From the NCBI RefSeq assembly GCF_964340395.1, contig NC_135554.1, positions 4,857,975 to 4,912,974 of the forward strand: a stretch of DNA of 55,000 bases, given 5' to 3'. Source of the DNA: Glandiceps talaboti. Its lineage: Eukaryota; Hemichordata; Enteropneusta; Spengelidae. The translations under genes and the position numbers were made by a program. Numbering within the stretch: the first letter of the stretch is position 1; the number at the start of each line of letters is the position of its first letter. Below the pieces are notes generated by a model. The model did not search any database. It worked only from the letters and a program-made list of their open reading frames with translations, and was not told the origin of the DNA. Positions 27,191 through 42,970 of this stretch are shown piece after piece.

Positions 27191-27514
27191 TATTTCATGG
27201 GAAATTTCCATCTAGGATGCTTAACAGTACAGTCTTCCTCCATCAAATGCGAAGCTCATTATTTTGAGATAGTTATGGGAGAAAGATGCTCTAGTACATG
27301 TATGTGTCATTTTATCTATGTAATCTGATTTGAGATAGGAGTGTGTGGAAACCACTGTAATTAAAATTATAATGCACTATATAACCATTGACATTAAATC
27401 CAAGTGGTAATGCTATTATTATTCTATAGAGTGGTTGTAATCTAATCATAGTGTATAGTGTGGTATACTGTTTAGTTTAGAACTACGCTCTAGGGATAAC
27501 GTTCTATAATACAT
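27191..27514. other. Unique intergenic DNA
   Basis: Nothing recognised. Confidence 0.5.
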
Positions 27515-27960
27515 ATAAAATACAGTACAGTGCAGTGTGATACAGTCCCGTGAATATAATTCAACACCATACAATGATGTACAATACACTACAATATAGT
27601 CCGGCGTAATGCAATTAATCGCAGTTCAATACTGTTGCGAATTGTATTGTACCATACCATAATGTGATGTAGTATACTGTACTGTATTGTACTTTACTGT
27701 ACTGTACTGTGCTGCACTGCACTGCAATGTACTACACTGTACTGTATTGCACTGCGCTTTAAATGTACAAAGTAACAACACACTTGACTTCAGTACTGTA
27801 AAATACAATACACTTGTACAAAATGTACAATTGCAGTACAATATAGTAGTCCTATGTACACCAGTATAGTAAACCATAGTACAGCAGAGTACAGTGTAGA
27901 GCAGTGCAGCACAGAACACCATTGCACAGTACAGTAAGGTACAGTACAATGTTGTGCAGG
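27515..27960. repeat. Degenerate pentanucleotide array with strand switch (ACTGT / ACAGT)
   Basis: ACAGT-type units near 27520-27565, ACTGT-type units with GCACT variants at about 27675-27765, then ACAGT/GCAGT-type units at about 27780-27960. The two unit types are reverse complements, so the block contains long imperfect self-complementary stretches. Cys-, Thr- and Leu-rich frames on either strand are repeat translation. Confidence 0.75.
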
Positions 27961-30558
<2,598 letters not shown>

Positions 30559-30628
<70 letters not shown>

Positions 30629-30640
30629 TATATATATATA
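30559..30640. repeat. (TA)n microsatellite
   Basis: About 80 bp of TA with one interruption near 30624. Confidence 0.95.
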
Positions 30641-31740
30641 AACTTCTGTATCTATATATATGTGTGTATAAGTGGATAAATATGTTCTATCTTATCACTA
30701 TCTACATATCTACTAGAGAAAAATGCTAATGAATAAAATATTAGGTGTAATTAAATTCAGTGCATAAAGGTTAATATAGCTCTGAGCATATCGAGTCTTT
30801 TCGTATTTTTCTTGGTTGCTTAATGACGCCCAATAATAAACTATATATCCTGATTATTATGGTAATGAAATCAAGTAATACTACGACATGGATATTGAAT
30901 ATTTTACATTTCGAACCCATGATGCTTGACCAATGAAGAACGATGATGTGGGATTCAGACACTAATAAGTGATATTGAAATGATCCTGGATGTGACACGT
31001 TGGAATAATGGTCACCATGGTAATGGTTAAACATATTTTGAGCGGAATACTTCTTCTCAATGTCTCTGGCTGTGAAAATTGAAAGCAAAGAAAACTGGAC
31101 ATACATTAACAGAATCGTCTATTTTTTGGAGTATGAGGTTAATAAAACAACAGATAAGAAACCAGGAATAATTAAGTCATAGAGAATTCGAAGTCTATGT
31201 ACATGCTATGGTCGATGAAATATTACGGTATTCGGACAACATTGAAATATCATTGATAGACACACATAACAAATGAAGTTGTATTCTGACTGTTACCATG
31301 ACTAAGCCCAATGGCGCGTCAATCTAATAAGCCTCACTGGCCAGGGATATGGTTAAATCAATAAAATGGACTACATATGATGATGTAATTCATTTTGGGG
31401 TTTATCTTGTCATGGTCATAATAGGACTGATAGGCCGTGGCTTCTTCAACATATTGTGACTATTTAAAACATTCATGACAGCATAGTGAGTATTGTAAGT
31501 ATTTCATGACTTCAAAAGTCTGTAAGTGACTGAACAGTGTATATTACCGATGCTTGGCACCCATTCAAAACAATATTTAAACCGTTTAGTGTTGTAATTT
31601 TATTCATTCATCTTAATAAATGAATTGTGTGAACGAATACTAAGAACACTGATGATGATATAGGTAGAATTGGTATTTTAACATATTATTTCCATCATAA
31701 ACATTTATATACAACCTTCTGTAACAAATTTTACCTTCCT
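30641..31740. other. Unique intergenic DNA
   Basis: No gene recognised. The 111-codon minus-strand frame at 30771-31106 shows no domain. Confidence 0.5.
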
Positions 31741-31751
31741 TATGCAATGTT

Positions 31752-31754
<3 letters not shown>

Positions 31755-31822
<68 letters not shown>
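31755..31822. repeat. (GTCT)n tetranucleotide array
   Basis: Seventeen pure units. The right flank (atatctcaacaactgttgca, then aaattgggtacgcatttcg) resembles a flank I recall as recurring beside CTGT arrays in marine invertebrate repeats, so this array may be part of a dispersed element. I saw no inverted ends. Confidence 0.9.
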
Positions 31823-34260
31823 GATATCTCAACAACTGTTGCATCAACTCTAACAAAATTGGGTACGCATTTCGTGATGATGACGATAATGACAACATTA
31901 GGTTCTGGTAAACACTTAATGATTATTAATATACAAATCTTAAATCTTATATCTTTAAATTCAATATGAATCGGTACACATGTCGATGATAACAAGGCGC
32001 ATTTATCCATTAAGCTTGTTGATATAGGATTTTAGTTTGTAATCAATCGCATAATTATTTATTTCGGTAATTAATCTATTAAATAAGAATGCGTTAATTA
32101 ATGACTTTATGTAATTTTGCGATATCTTATGACTATATGACCTTCAAATTTCATAAAACATACATCATGATAAAAAAATGTGATTCGACGTAGCTTTCAT
32201 TTGTAATTAATTGTCTTCATAATTTATGATTTTTGGTAATAAGGCAAAATCTTAAGAATACAAATTTCAAGAATTATCGAATTTTGTTATTCATCGGTGC
32301 ATGATTCAATTTTCCTATGACTTGGTGCATACATTGAGAATGACAACACATTTGTTCAATATATGCCTAACAATGTAAAGTTCAGATTGCATTTAATTTG
32401 GTAATGTATTAGGCCTGATATTTCTGTGTGGAGACGATTTGTGTAAATATAAAATACTGATGATACACTCTAGATGCCTAGAATAATATATTTAGCTTTT
32501 TTATTTTATTCATAACAGTAATGTTACGTTATTGTTAATATTACATTTTTTGCAATTCCGAAAATTATAAATTTCTATGATACAATTCTAATATATTTTC
32601 GGAATCGGATAATTGAAGACAATAAAGAGATTAACATCTAAAATAGTAAGATTAACTTTTTAAAACATTAAGATAATTAAGAAAAAAGTAGATTTTTTTG
32701 TTATCACAGAACGAATATGTGTTTAAATAGCGTCAGTGGTGCAATTAATATGTAAGAGTATAATAAATGAAATACTTCTCAATGGAATGGTGCAAAGAAT
32801 TGGACAACAAAGGAACTCCAAGGCGGCAGTATATTGATACCACAAACTTGTATGTTTAAAGTGAACTGTCTACCTCACAGTGGCCGGCAGTGCTATTCTA
32901 GTTCATAGCAGAGAGTCATTGACAAGGCACGTTTTTGCTCTGACGTTGCCCAAGGCATGTAGATTATCGATCGACTCTAAGCCAAGGTATATACTTTTGG
33001 TTTTCCCAAAGATTAAGATAACACGGATCGGTAACCTTCCTGCTAACAATAAGATTACTTTTTTCCTGAGACATCGACATATGCATTGCCCGAAACAGAT
33101 TTTCTTAAAATCACTAAAATATTATATTAGTTCATGCCTCATCTAAGTATGTTCATCATTTGTAATATTAAACAATATTAATTGCCATGAATATGTTACC
33201 CTAGTTACATACAATTTTATCATCGTCAAAGGTAAGGTATATGTAGAAAAATGACGGAAATGAAAGTGGATGACATTGAACTTATCCCAAACCAAGCACA
33301 TTATTTACATTCAACGTTATCTTAGTACTGCATATACGTTCACTCAGTTGTATAATCTGAAATACCTAACATCAAAGGAAAAAACACTCCCCTACACAAC
33401 AAATTGTGTATAAATGATACCTAGGCGGGCGAAAGTCAAACTTATAACCTTTATTTACAAACCTAGCTCCTTCCTGTGGAAGACGATATTTAATTTAAGG
33501 TAATTTAGTCAGGTATAAACTTCTTGGTTGCATCCATTTGGGTTGTTAGCGTTAATGGCCTGTTATTTCCTGTAGTAATTATTCTAATGACGAGACTTGT
33601 CAAGACCAATGCCATTCTTATGTTGTTTCAATATGTCAGTACAACGGTAATCACAAATGTCAACATGTATTCCTTGCTAATGTATCTTAGCTAATGAGAA
33701 AAAAAAATACAATCACATTCATTAAAAAAAGTGTTAAATTTGTCACGGACACGTATGGCATATAGCCCGAGTATCAATTTAGACATTAATGTGACAACAT
33801 GGATATTGTACACACTAAATACACTATAGAACCTCTATTTTTCAATTGAGCTGTTATTAATATATGCCCAACATCTGCTATGCTTTTATTGATATCTGCC
33901 CTACTTTTTGTCATGATTTGATGAAAAATTATATGTGATCAATAGTGACGTGAATGGCATGCAGTCTAGCTAGACACGCTGCCATCAAAGAAGTTATTAT
34001 GTATGTATGTATTGGATTAATAAAAACAATGATTTATTTTGCAATCAAAAGTAACTAACCAAATAGTACTTCGTAGCATCGTGCAAATTAATTTCAAACA
34101 GTCACGCTAATCACATACTGATTAAACCAGTAGCCGAAACAGAGTGTTGTCTAACTTTGTTTACCCTTAACTTTTTATTAATGGCTTGGTAGATAAGAGG
34201 AAATTAATGCACAATATAGGTAATAATATTAACACACCTTTGTGTCCTGATGGTATACAA
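31823..34260. other. AT-rich intergenic DNA
   Basis: No gene recognised. The 88-codon frame at 32880-33146 lacks family features. Confidence 0.5.
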
Positions 34261-36760
34261 TGTGTAAATACCAAGGTTATACCTAAATCAGTAAACAGAT
34301 CTTAGACCACTCTGTAAATACCAAGATTATACCTAAATCAGTAAACAGATCTTAGACCACTATGTAAATACCAAGATTATACCTAAATCAGTAAACAGAT
34401 CTTAGACCACTATGTAAATACCAAGATTATACCTAAATCAGTAAACGGATCTTACACCACTCTGTAAATACCAAGATTATACCTAAATCAGTAAACAGAT
34501 CTTAGACCACTATGTAAATACCAAGGTTGTACCTAAATCAGTAAACAGATCTTACACCACTATGTAAATACCAAGGTTATACCTAAATCAGCAAACAGAT
34601 CTTAGACTACTGTGTAAATACCACGGTTATACCTAAAGCAGCAAACAGATGTTAGACTACTGTGTAAATACCAAGGTTGTACCTAAATCAGTAAACAGAT
34701 CTTAGACTACTGTGTAAATACCAAGGTTATATCTAAATCAGCAAACAGATCTTAGACTACTGTGTAAATACCAAAATTATACCTAAATCATCAAACAGAT
34801 CTTAGACCACTCTGTAAATACCAAGGTTATATCTAAATCAGTAAACAGATCTTAGACTACTGTGTAAATACCAAGGTTATACCTAAATCAGCAAACAGAT
34901 CTTAGACTACTGTGTAAATACCAAGGTTATACCTAAATCAGCAAACAGATCTTAGACCACTGTGTAAATACCAAGGTTATATCTAAATCAGCAAACAGAT
35001 CTTAGACCACTGTGTAACTACCAAGGTTATACCTAAATCAGCAAACAGATCTTAGACTACTGTGTAAATACCAAGGTTATACCTAAATCAGCAAACAGAT
35101 CTTAGACCACTGTGTAAATACCAAGGTTATACCTAAAGCAGCAAACAGATCTTAGACCACTGTGTAAATACCAAGGTTATATCTAAATCAGCAAACAGAT
35201 CTTAGACTACTGTGTAAATACCACGGTTATGCCTAAATCAGCAAACAGATCTTAGACCACTGTGTAAATACCAAGGTTATACCTAAATCAGCAAACAGAT
35301 CTTAAACCACTGTGTAAATACCAAGGTTATACCTAAATCAGCAAACAGGTCTTAGACCACTGTATAAATACCAAGGTTATACCTAAATCAGCAAACAGAT
35401 CTTAGACTACTGTGTAAATACCAAGGTTATACCTAAAATCAGCAAACAGATCTTAGACCACTGTGTTATTACCAAGGTTATACCTAAATCAGTAAACAGA
35501 TCTTAGACCACTGTGTAAATACCAAGGTTATACCTAAATCAGCAAACAGATCTTAGACCACTGTGTAAATACCAAGGTTATACCTAAATCAGCAAACAGA
35601 TCTTAGACTACTGTGTAAATACCAAGGTTATACCTAAATCAGCAAACAGATCTTAGACCACTGTGTTATTACCACGGTTATACCTAAATCAGCAAACAGA
35701 TCTTAGACCACTGTGTAAATACCAAGGTTATACCTAAATCAGCAAACAGATCTTAGACTACTGTGTAAATACCAAGGTTATATCTAAATCAGCAAACAGA
35801 TCTTAGACCACTGTGTTATTACCAAGGTTATACCTAAATCAGCAAACAGATCTTAGACTACTGTGTAAATACCAAGGTTATATCTAAATCAGCAAACAGA
35901 TCTTAGACCACTGTGTTATTACCAAGGTTATACCTAAATCAGTAAACAGATCTTAGACTACTGTGTAAATACCACGGTTATGCCTAAATCAGCAAACAGA
36001 TCTTAGACCACTGTGTTATTACCAAGGTTATACCTAAATCAGTAAACAGATCTTAGACTACTGTGTAAATACCAAAGTTATACCTAAATCAGTAAACAGA
36101 TCTTAGACTACTGTGTAAATACCACGGTTATGCCTAAATCAGCAAACAGATCTTAGACCACTCTGTAAATACCAAGGTTATACCTAAATCAGCAAACAGA
36201 TCTTAGACCACTCTGTAAATACCAAGGTTATATCTAAATCAGTAAACAGATCTTAGACTACTGTGTAAATACCAAGGTTATACCTAAATCAGCAAACAGA
36301 TCTTAGACCACTCTGTAAATACCAAGGTTATATCTAAATCAGTGAACAGATCTTAGACTACTGTGTAAATACCACGGTTATGCCTAAATCAGCAAACAGA
36401 TCTTAGACCACTCTGTAAATACCAAGGTTATACCTAAATCAGCAAACAGATCTTAGACCACTCTGTAAATACCAAGGTTATACCTAAATCAGTAAACAGA
36501 TCATAGAGTACTGTGTAAATACCAAGTTATACTTAAATCAGCAAACAGATCTTAGATTACTGTGTAAATACCAAGGTTATACCTAAATCAGCAAACAGAT
36601 CTTAGACCACTGTATAAATACCAAGGTTATACCTAAATCAGCAAACAGATCTTAGACCACTGTGTAAATACCAAGGTTATATCTAAATCAGCAAACAGAT
36701 CTTAGACTACTGTGTAACTACAACGGTTATACCTAAATCAGCAAACATATCTTTGAGCAC
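34261..36760. repeat. Minisatellite: 50 units of 50 bp
   Basis: The block is 2500 bp long, 50 x 50. One +1 (near 35436) and one -1 (near 36525) cancel. The unit core is ccaaggttatacctaaatca, followed by a cagatctta segment that contains the palindrome agatct. The first units at the left edge are of a distinct type (ccaagattat with agtaaacag). Interior units carry gcaaacag, gtgttatt, tatctaaatc and ccacggttatgcc variants that recur at multiples of 50 bp. The unit length is not a multiple of three and stops occur in every unit, so it is not coding. Confidence 0.97.
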
Positions 36761-37480
36761 TCGGAGCGTTAAACGCAAATGTTGAATTGCTGAAGAAATT
36801 GGGCTACTGTACATATACCAAGTTGTATGCGGATACTTAGTGTAACACCAATGTTCGATTACTGTTCTGCGGTGTGGGACTTTTTCTGGGTACACACATT
36901 TTCTCCGATCACAGCACTTATAGGAGACACTGGTTGGTTGTCATGTAGAAATCTAATGTTAACTAATATGGTCAGGTCATGGAAACATTTAACTAATCTA
37001 GATGAACATAGAATCACAATTTGTTTGTGGGACCACGCTTTGGACCACAATGTTTGATCTGAAGATATTTACAAAATTGTTGATAATACTCTCCAAGACA
37101 GTCAAAGTTGCATTCTCGGAATGTTGATATTAGATTAATCAAGGAAATCCTCTTGTCAAACATGGAAGAAATGTGGACTGTATATGTGCCTTACAAGCCA
37201 AATTTACTAACATAAGCTACTTTAAAATTTCAGTCGGAATGTTAGCTTGAACAGCATGTAAATCTTAATCTAAGTCGTTGTCAGAGGTCACAGTTTTATA
37301 TGGACAGTTTGCCACTACTTATCGAGGGAGCTTTAGACAAATGAAATGTACATGAGACGATTTCTAGATTGTGTGATTTAAACTTTGTTTAGGACGAATG
37401 TCTTTTTTTGTCTGAATGTGACCAGGACTATTTATACAGAAATATTTGAGTTCTATTCTTGATCATTTGCAGGCTATGGC
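36753..37480 (+). pseudogene. LINE ORF2 C-terminal region, frameshifted
   Basis: The segment from GALN to TKLY lies in one frame and the segment from VTPMFDYCSAVW onward in another, with a frameshift near 36830. The second frame stays open to 37057 (IGDTGW motif, WKHL, LWDHALD). Later pieces include NLSRCQRSQFYMDSLPLLIE and RLCDLNFV-stop-DECLFLSECD, which is a degraded CCHC region in which the usual His is lost. Stops and frameshifts show an inactive copy. The P-x-(L/F)-DYCS-x-VW and GDTGW residues are standard in LINE reverse transcriptases of this type. I do not assign a clade. Confidence 0.78.
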
Positions 37481-37620
37481 ATGGACATAACCACTAAGTT
37501 ACCTTTTCTCTGGGCCAGTAAGGCAAATTCCAAGTTTATAGAAAAGTAATTTTATAAACGAACATAGCTGATGTTTTAATTTAATTTGTTTTGTCAGGTT
37601 AAACCTGTGGCCAGTTGATG
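36753..37620 (+). mobile_element. LINE fragment (reverse transcriptase tail) abutting the 50-bp array
   Basis: Plus-strand frames from the array edge onward encode, in order, ALGALN..ELLKKLGYCTYTKLY, VTPMFDYCSAVW, ITALIGDTGWLSC, WKHLTNLDEHRI, WDHALD and, further on, a decayed Cys-containing tail. This is the end of the reverse transcriptase and the C-terminal region of an animal LINE. The right end is not sharply visible; it is estimated from loss of recognisable residues. The left end coincides with the last minisatellite unit. Confidence 0.8.
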
Positions 37621-39075
37621 TAAGGGGCGGGATCAACAGTTCAATGTAGGATAAAAAACTAAATTCTTTTCCTTAGGCCCCAGACCCCCCCCCCCTCCCA
37701 AATAAATTGGCCAAAATTGAAAATTGCTTCAATCTGTACAATCAATTTCAAATCAGTATGTAGTAGTATGTAATAATATGAATATAAAGCCAGTGTATAG
37801 TGAGTAAATAATAGTTCTTTTGTTGACACTTTACTTTATTGTATAATCATGCATTTACTATAGCAAAAATTCATTCATTTCTCTATTTTACATTTTTAAA
37901 GAAAAATATTTGTATTCAGAGTTACAAAACTTCCTTTTAAAGTAAAATAGAATTTGTAGAAAGAGAATAAAATGGCTCAAAACCTCCACCCCAAAGTAAA
38001 AGAATTTGGGTTTTTATCCAACATTGGACTATTGATCTCGCCCCTAATATAGCCATATTACTAAAATGTGTCAGAAGATCAAATGTAGTACTGTTAGTAA
38101 TATTGTTTGTTGAGCCAGATGAAATCTTCTTGAGATAAAATAATTGTAGTTGTAAGTACGAAAACTGTGTCCATTGTGTTTTTCACACGAAATACACTCT
38201 CATTTTTGACCTTTTTCGCGTTCATTTTACGCGTTCTTCAAGTTGTCAAGAACTTGCTAACGCTCAAAATCTAAACAAACCCAAGTGCTTTGTATTGCTA
38301 ATGAATACAATTTGTTGCAGCCTATTCACTCTCAAATGGCGCCATGAAGCTTACGTCATGAATGATGGCGAAGACGGGATTACAAAATGAATTCAACATT
38401 ATGTTTGACTGTGTACATACAGCACATTGTTACTAGATCACACCTTAAATAATTAACTAAGATGTGTAATGCTCTATAGCGGCTTGAGCTCCTTCTAATG
38501 ATCAATTCTATGCATATGCTACTTTATTCCTGAAAATATCTATTGCCAGATATATAATCAAAGTGTGGGTTCATGTTTTATTTTACTTGAGACTTTGTAA
38601 TTTCACGTCCTTCACGTGTTATAGAGCATTATTGAAAATAAAATGAGAGGAAAATCGATGCCATTTTGTAGAGGCCATCTACGCGCAAAAGGTTTCATAT
38701 TTCACAGTTCAGGATAGGATCCCTGGGGATCGGATATATCATGTGGACCTCTACAGGATGATATCGTGTTTCAAGTAAGGAAATCGTAGGATAAATCTTA
38801 AAGAAAGCTTTAGATATATAAAATATGTATATTATGAAATTGATAAAAATGTATACATTATTCATGAATAATTGAATACAGGTGTAACATCTGTTGCTGT
38901 AAATAATGTTATCATGATAAGGAGAATCATAATTGATATGAAAGTCACACTCTCATGCTGCAATATATCACAAAACCATTTTTTGTTTGAATTTATGATT
39001 TTTTCATATAGATAAATCAATGTATGTACATCGTCGTCATTAGAATGTGTTATAAAAACAACATCGACTGTTGTA
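37621..39075. other. Unique intergenic DNA
   Basis: No gene recognised. A C-rich run (37685-37698) is present. Confidence 0.5.
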
Positions 39076-39240
39076 AGGGAGCCCTCATTATTTACGACCG
39101 AGAGGGGGGGGGGGGGTCCGGAGGAATTGCTTCGAAAATCCACAAATATGAGTGAACCCCCCCCACCTGGATTGAATTTTTTTGTAACTTCCCCTCCTCC
39201 TTGACATAAACAAATTTCATAACCCCCACCATTTTACAAT
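39076..39240 (+). mobile_element. Partial third copy of the inverted-repeat element
   Basis: It starts agggagccctcattatttac (compare the terminus at 2860), again preceded by gta, followed by a G run, tccggaggaatt and C-rich segments like those of the other copies. Similarity fades by about 39240 and no right-hand inverted repeat is found. Confidence 0.6.
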
Positions 39241-39308
39241 CATAACTCATTAACTGCTAATGGTGCTACAAACATTATACAAATTGAGGTTGAGTGTTCC
39301 ATTGAAAC

Positions 39309-39436
39309 AACACATGCACACACACTCACACACATGTATACATATGCATACATACGTACGTACGTACATACATACATACATACATACATACATACATACA
39401 TACATACATACACACATACATACACATACATACATA
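39309..39436. repeat. (AC)n and (CATA)n compound microsatellite
   Basis: AC-rich start, a short ACGT run near 39355-39366, then CATA units to 39436. Confidence 0.92.
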
Positions 39437-40136
39437 ACTCATCTAAATGATAATAAAATGTGAGAAGTGTCACGAGAGACATAACACAACACCTAAACCA
39501 CTCTTGTTACAGGGTGACCTTAATTCGAATCTGCAATAAAGGCCTAGGCATTACGAGAGATGCGTCATAGTGATGTCGGCTGCCTTGATTGCAATGTTAA
39601 TATACAAAGCAAGTATAGACCAGAGGCAGTACATACAATTATGCCATCTAATTAACTTTATACATTAGATAGCAAGTTAAACCATGTCCTAATTTGAAAT
39701 TGAAAATATTCTTTATTTTGCAACATACACACAAGATGAAGTTGCACACAATCCCGTAATTTTCTTCACAGTTAACGACTTCTATTTAGAGGAACAAGAG
39801 GAGATATTGTCGCCATTCAAAATATAACACTTTCACTCATTTCCAAATTGTCGATGTCTAAATAAAATTCGTCATAGCACCAATACACTATCACTAACAA
39901 CACTATATTGGAAAAGAAGACAACGCTTCGTCTGAATGTTAATTGGCAATTTTTCCAATATATATTAACTGTACTATTTTAAGGACCACTTTTGACATGA
40001 TTTCAATACAAACACGATTCAAACGCTCATTTGAAAGCCGTCCTGTTTGATCTCTTTAGATTGTGTCCTACTTTTAAAGAACAATTTCAATTTAATCAAA
40101 GATGAACATGTTAACAGTAACTCAGTTGCTTGATGC
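39437..40136. other. Unique intergenic DNA
   Basis: Nothing recognised. Confidence 0.5.
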
Positions 40137-40188
40137 ATGTATGTATGTATGTATGTATGTATGTATGTATGTATGTATGTATGTATAC
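40137..40188. repeat. (GTAT)n microsatellite
   Basis: About 12 units, ending in tacgtatatg. Confidence 0.93.
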
Positions 40189-41030
40189 GTATATGTCTAT
40201 ACTTATGTGTTAACATATCGTGTGTCTAGCAACATGTCTGTGTGTACGTATGCATAAGTTTCTACATACGTGTGCGTTTGGGTCAAAAGAATATCTATAG
40301 ATATATGCTATGTATTTCATTTGAGCAGAGCCTTGATTTTCCCAAAAAGTGACCCTGTATTCCTTGTATATACCATGATTCCAAATGACAGTTTGAGCCA
40401 GTTAGTAAATGTTTAGAGTAGACCTACCTATAAGTTAGCAATATATGAGGGTGAATAACCTTATTTCCATAATCAATTTAATTAACCAAGTAGTTTTGAT
40501 TTACGTTCGTCAAGTTTAAGGGAAAACACAAACCTGTCAATCATTGTTATAGCTGTACTGTTACTTCCATATGCATATGATTAAATTTGATAGATTTAAC
40601 TGTCCCGTAGAGGGCGTGCGTAGGAGTAATGAAGGTACTGCTTAATTGAGGACCTATCGATTGATGGACCGGATGGAGGGGATTTTGACAAGCTCTTGCA
40701 TGGGACTGGACAAATACATACAATAGGTGAGTTAATGTTAAAGTAGATGGTTTATTTGTTGAAAGCGTTATGCCTATTGGGAGATGTTGACGTTAACTTA
40801 GTTCACCACGTGTGTATTAGTTTAAAGATGTCACTTTAGAACCATTCTCCTAGGCCATTATAGTTCGTTGAATTGTCAGGGCATAACATTTTTGTGATCA
40901 AATACCACAATTTCTCAAATAAATAACAATTTCCCAGATGATAATTTGATTCATTTTGATAATTTGGAGGTATTGGAATGAAAGCAAAGGCTAATCAATA
41001 AGTTGCTAAGGACTTTCGTGGGTGATGAAA
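40189..41030. other. Unique intergenic DNA
   Basis: Nothing recognised. Confidence 0.5.
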
Positions 41031-41148
41031 AATGCCACTCAAATTCATCAACATTATCGTATGTCGTGGTATTACTCAGTAAACTAACTAATGCCACTCA
41101 AATTGATCAACTTTATCGTATCTAGTGGTATTACTCAGTAAACTAACT
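41031..41148. repeat. Tandem duplication, two units of 59 bp
   Basis: The segment starting aatgccactcaaatt recurs once directly (second copy from 41090) with only a few differences, and both copies end ctcagtaaactaacta. This is a recent local duplication. Confidence 0.85.
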
Positions 41149-41700
41149 ACCTATTGATAATAGAATACCAATGAAATAGGAAGTGTATTTCAAAACATGG
41201 ACACATCTGTCTAGTCTACACAATTGGGTACTTTTTAAAATACAGCTAATTAATCAAAGGTTGCTGATGCAGTAGATATTATATATTTAATTTCCCCAAA
41301 ATTCGCTTTATGATAACCTTGTAGTTCCGGGTTTGTATTGTACACAGTCCAATAAAAATGTCCGCCCTGGACCCGATTATCGCTACAGTCGATATTTTCG
41401 TCAAAATTATCGGACGGGTAACAACATTAAGAAATTGAAGTCATTGTGACCTGTTCAAAATTATATAAAATTGGATACGTTTTCATACATATATAATATT
41501 TCTGTAACAAATACTGAATTAGTTTAATTTCTTATGACGGGTTAGATTCTATATCTGAACATACTTGTTATGAGAGGAGACATGATATATTGCCATGCAA
41601 TTCAAGCTGTTAGATCAGCTTTAAGAATAATGTCAACAAATATCTATTACACATAATAATGATTAATGTTAATAGTGACACAAGTTAAAAACGAATACAA
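41149..41700. other. Unique intergenic DNA
   Basis: Nothing recognised. Confidence 0.5.
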
Positions 41701-42026
<326 letters not shown>

Positions 42027-42478
42027 ACATAACCTCATTGCAGAGACTAAATTCTTGTCCGCTATACATCCAACTGATGACATCAGTTTTCTAGGTTCCT
42101 TTTGACTTGTTAGCGGCAAACACAGAGTACACGGCAGGTATTAAGGTTATAAACCAATCCCTTTGTTTATATCACAAGCACACTGCGATGAATATATAAC
42201 GTTGTCTTTACACCGAAATACCGCGTTCAAAAGATGTACTTTGCCCGTAAAGGAAACAACAAAATTTAGCCTGGCATTATGTGGCTTTAAAATATATTTC
42301 GTAATAGGATCAAAGTAGCTTAACTAGAAATCTAATAGCAGTCTAAATGTATCAAATAATCCTAAAGGTATCACGTCGTTGTATCTGTCATTCATGCATT
42401 CACTATAAATCCCTCCCTTTATATCATGTAAAGCTCGTCGTGTCACCTAACCAGTGTTAAACAACGTAACATTTCAAG
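42027..42478. other. Unique intergenic DNA
   Basis: Nothing recognised. Confidence 0.5.
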
Positions 42479-42970
42479 AAGGCTAGACTGGTGGGATAAC
42501 TCTGAATGCTAGATTGGTGGGATAACTCTGAAGGCTAGATTGATGGGATTACTCCGAAGGCTAGATTGGTGTATAACTCTGAAGGCTAGATTGGTGGGAT
42601 AACTCTGAAGGCTAGATTGGTGGGATAACTCTGAATGCTAGATTGGTGTATAACTCTGAAGGCTAGATTGGTGGGATAACTCTGAATGCTAGATAGGTGG
42701 GATAACTCTGAATGCTAGATTGGTGGGATAACTCTGAATGCTAGATTGGTGGGATAACTCTGAATGCTAGATAGGTGGGATAACTTTGAATGCTAGATTG
42801 GTGGGATAACTCTGAAGGCTAGATTGGTGGGATAACTCTGAATGCTAGATAGGTGGGATAACTCTAAATGCTAGATTGGTTGGATAACTCTGAATGCTAG
42901 ATTGGTGGGATAACTCTGAAGGCTAGATTGGTTGGATAACTCTGAAGGCTAGATTGGTGGGATAACTCTG
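42479..42970. repeat. Minisatellite: 19 units of 26 bp
   Basis: Nineteen units with the core gctagattggtgggataact. Two units have gtgtataac and are one base shorter, which gives the observed 492 bp. The main variant is aaggct versus aatgct at the unit start, with scattered attgg/atagg differences. Confidence 0.95.
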
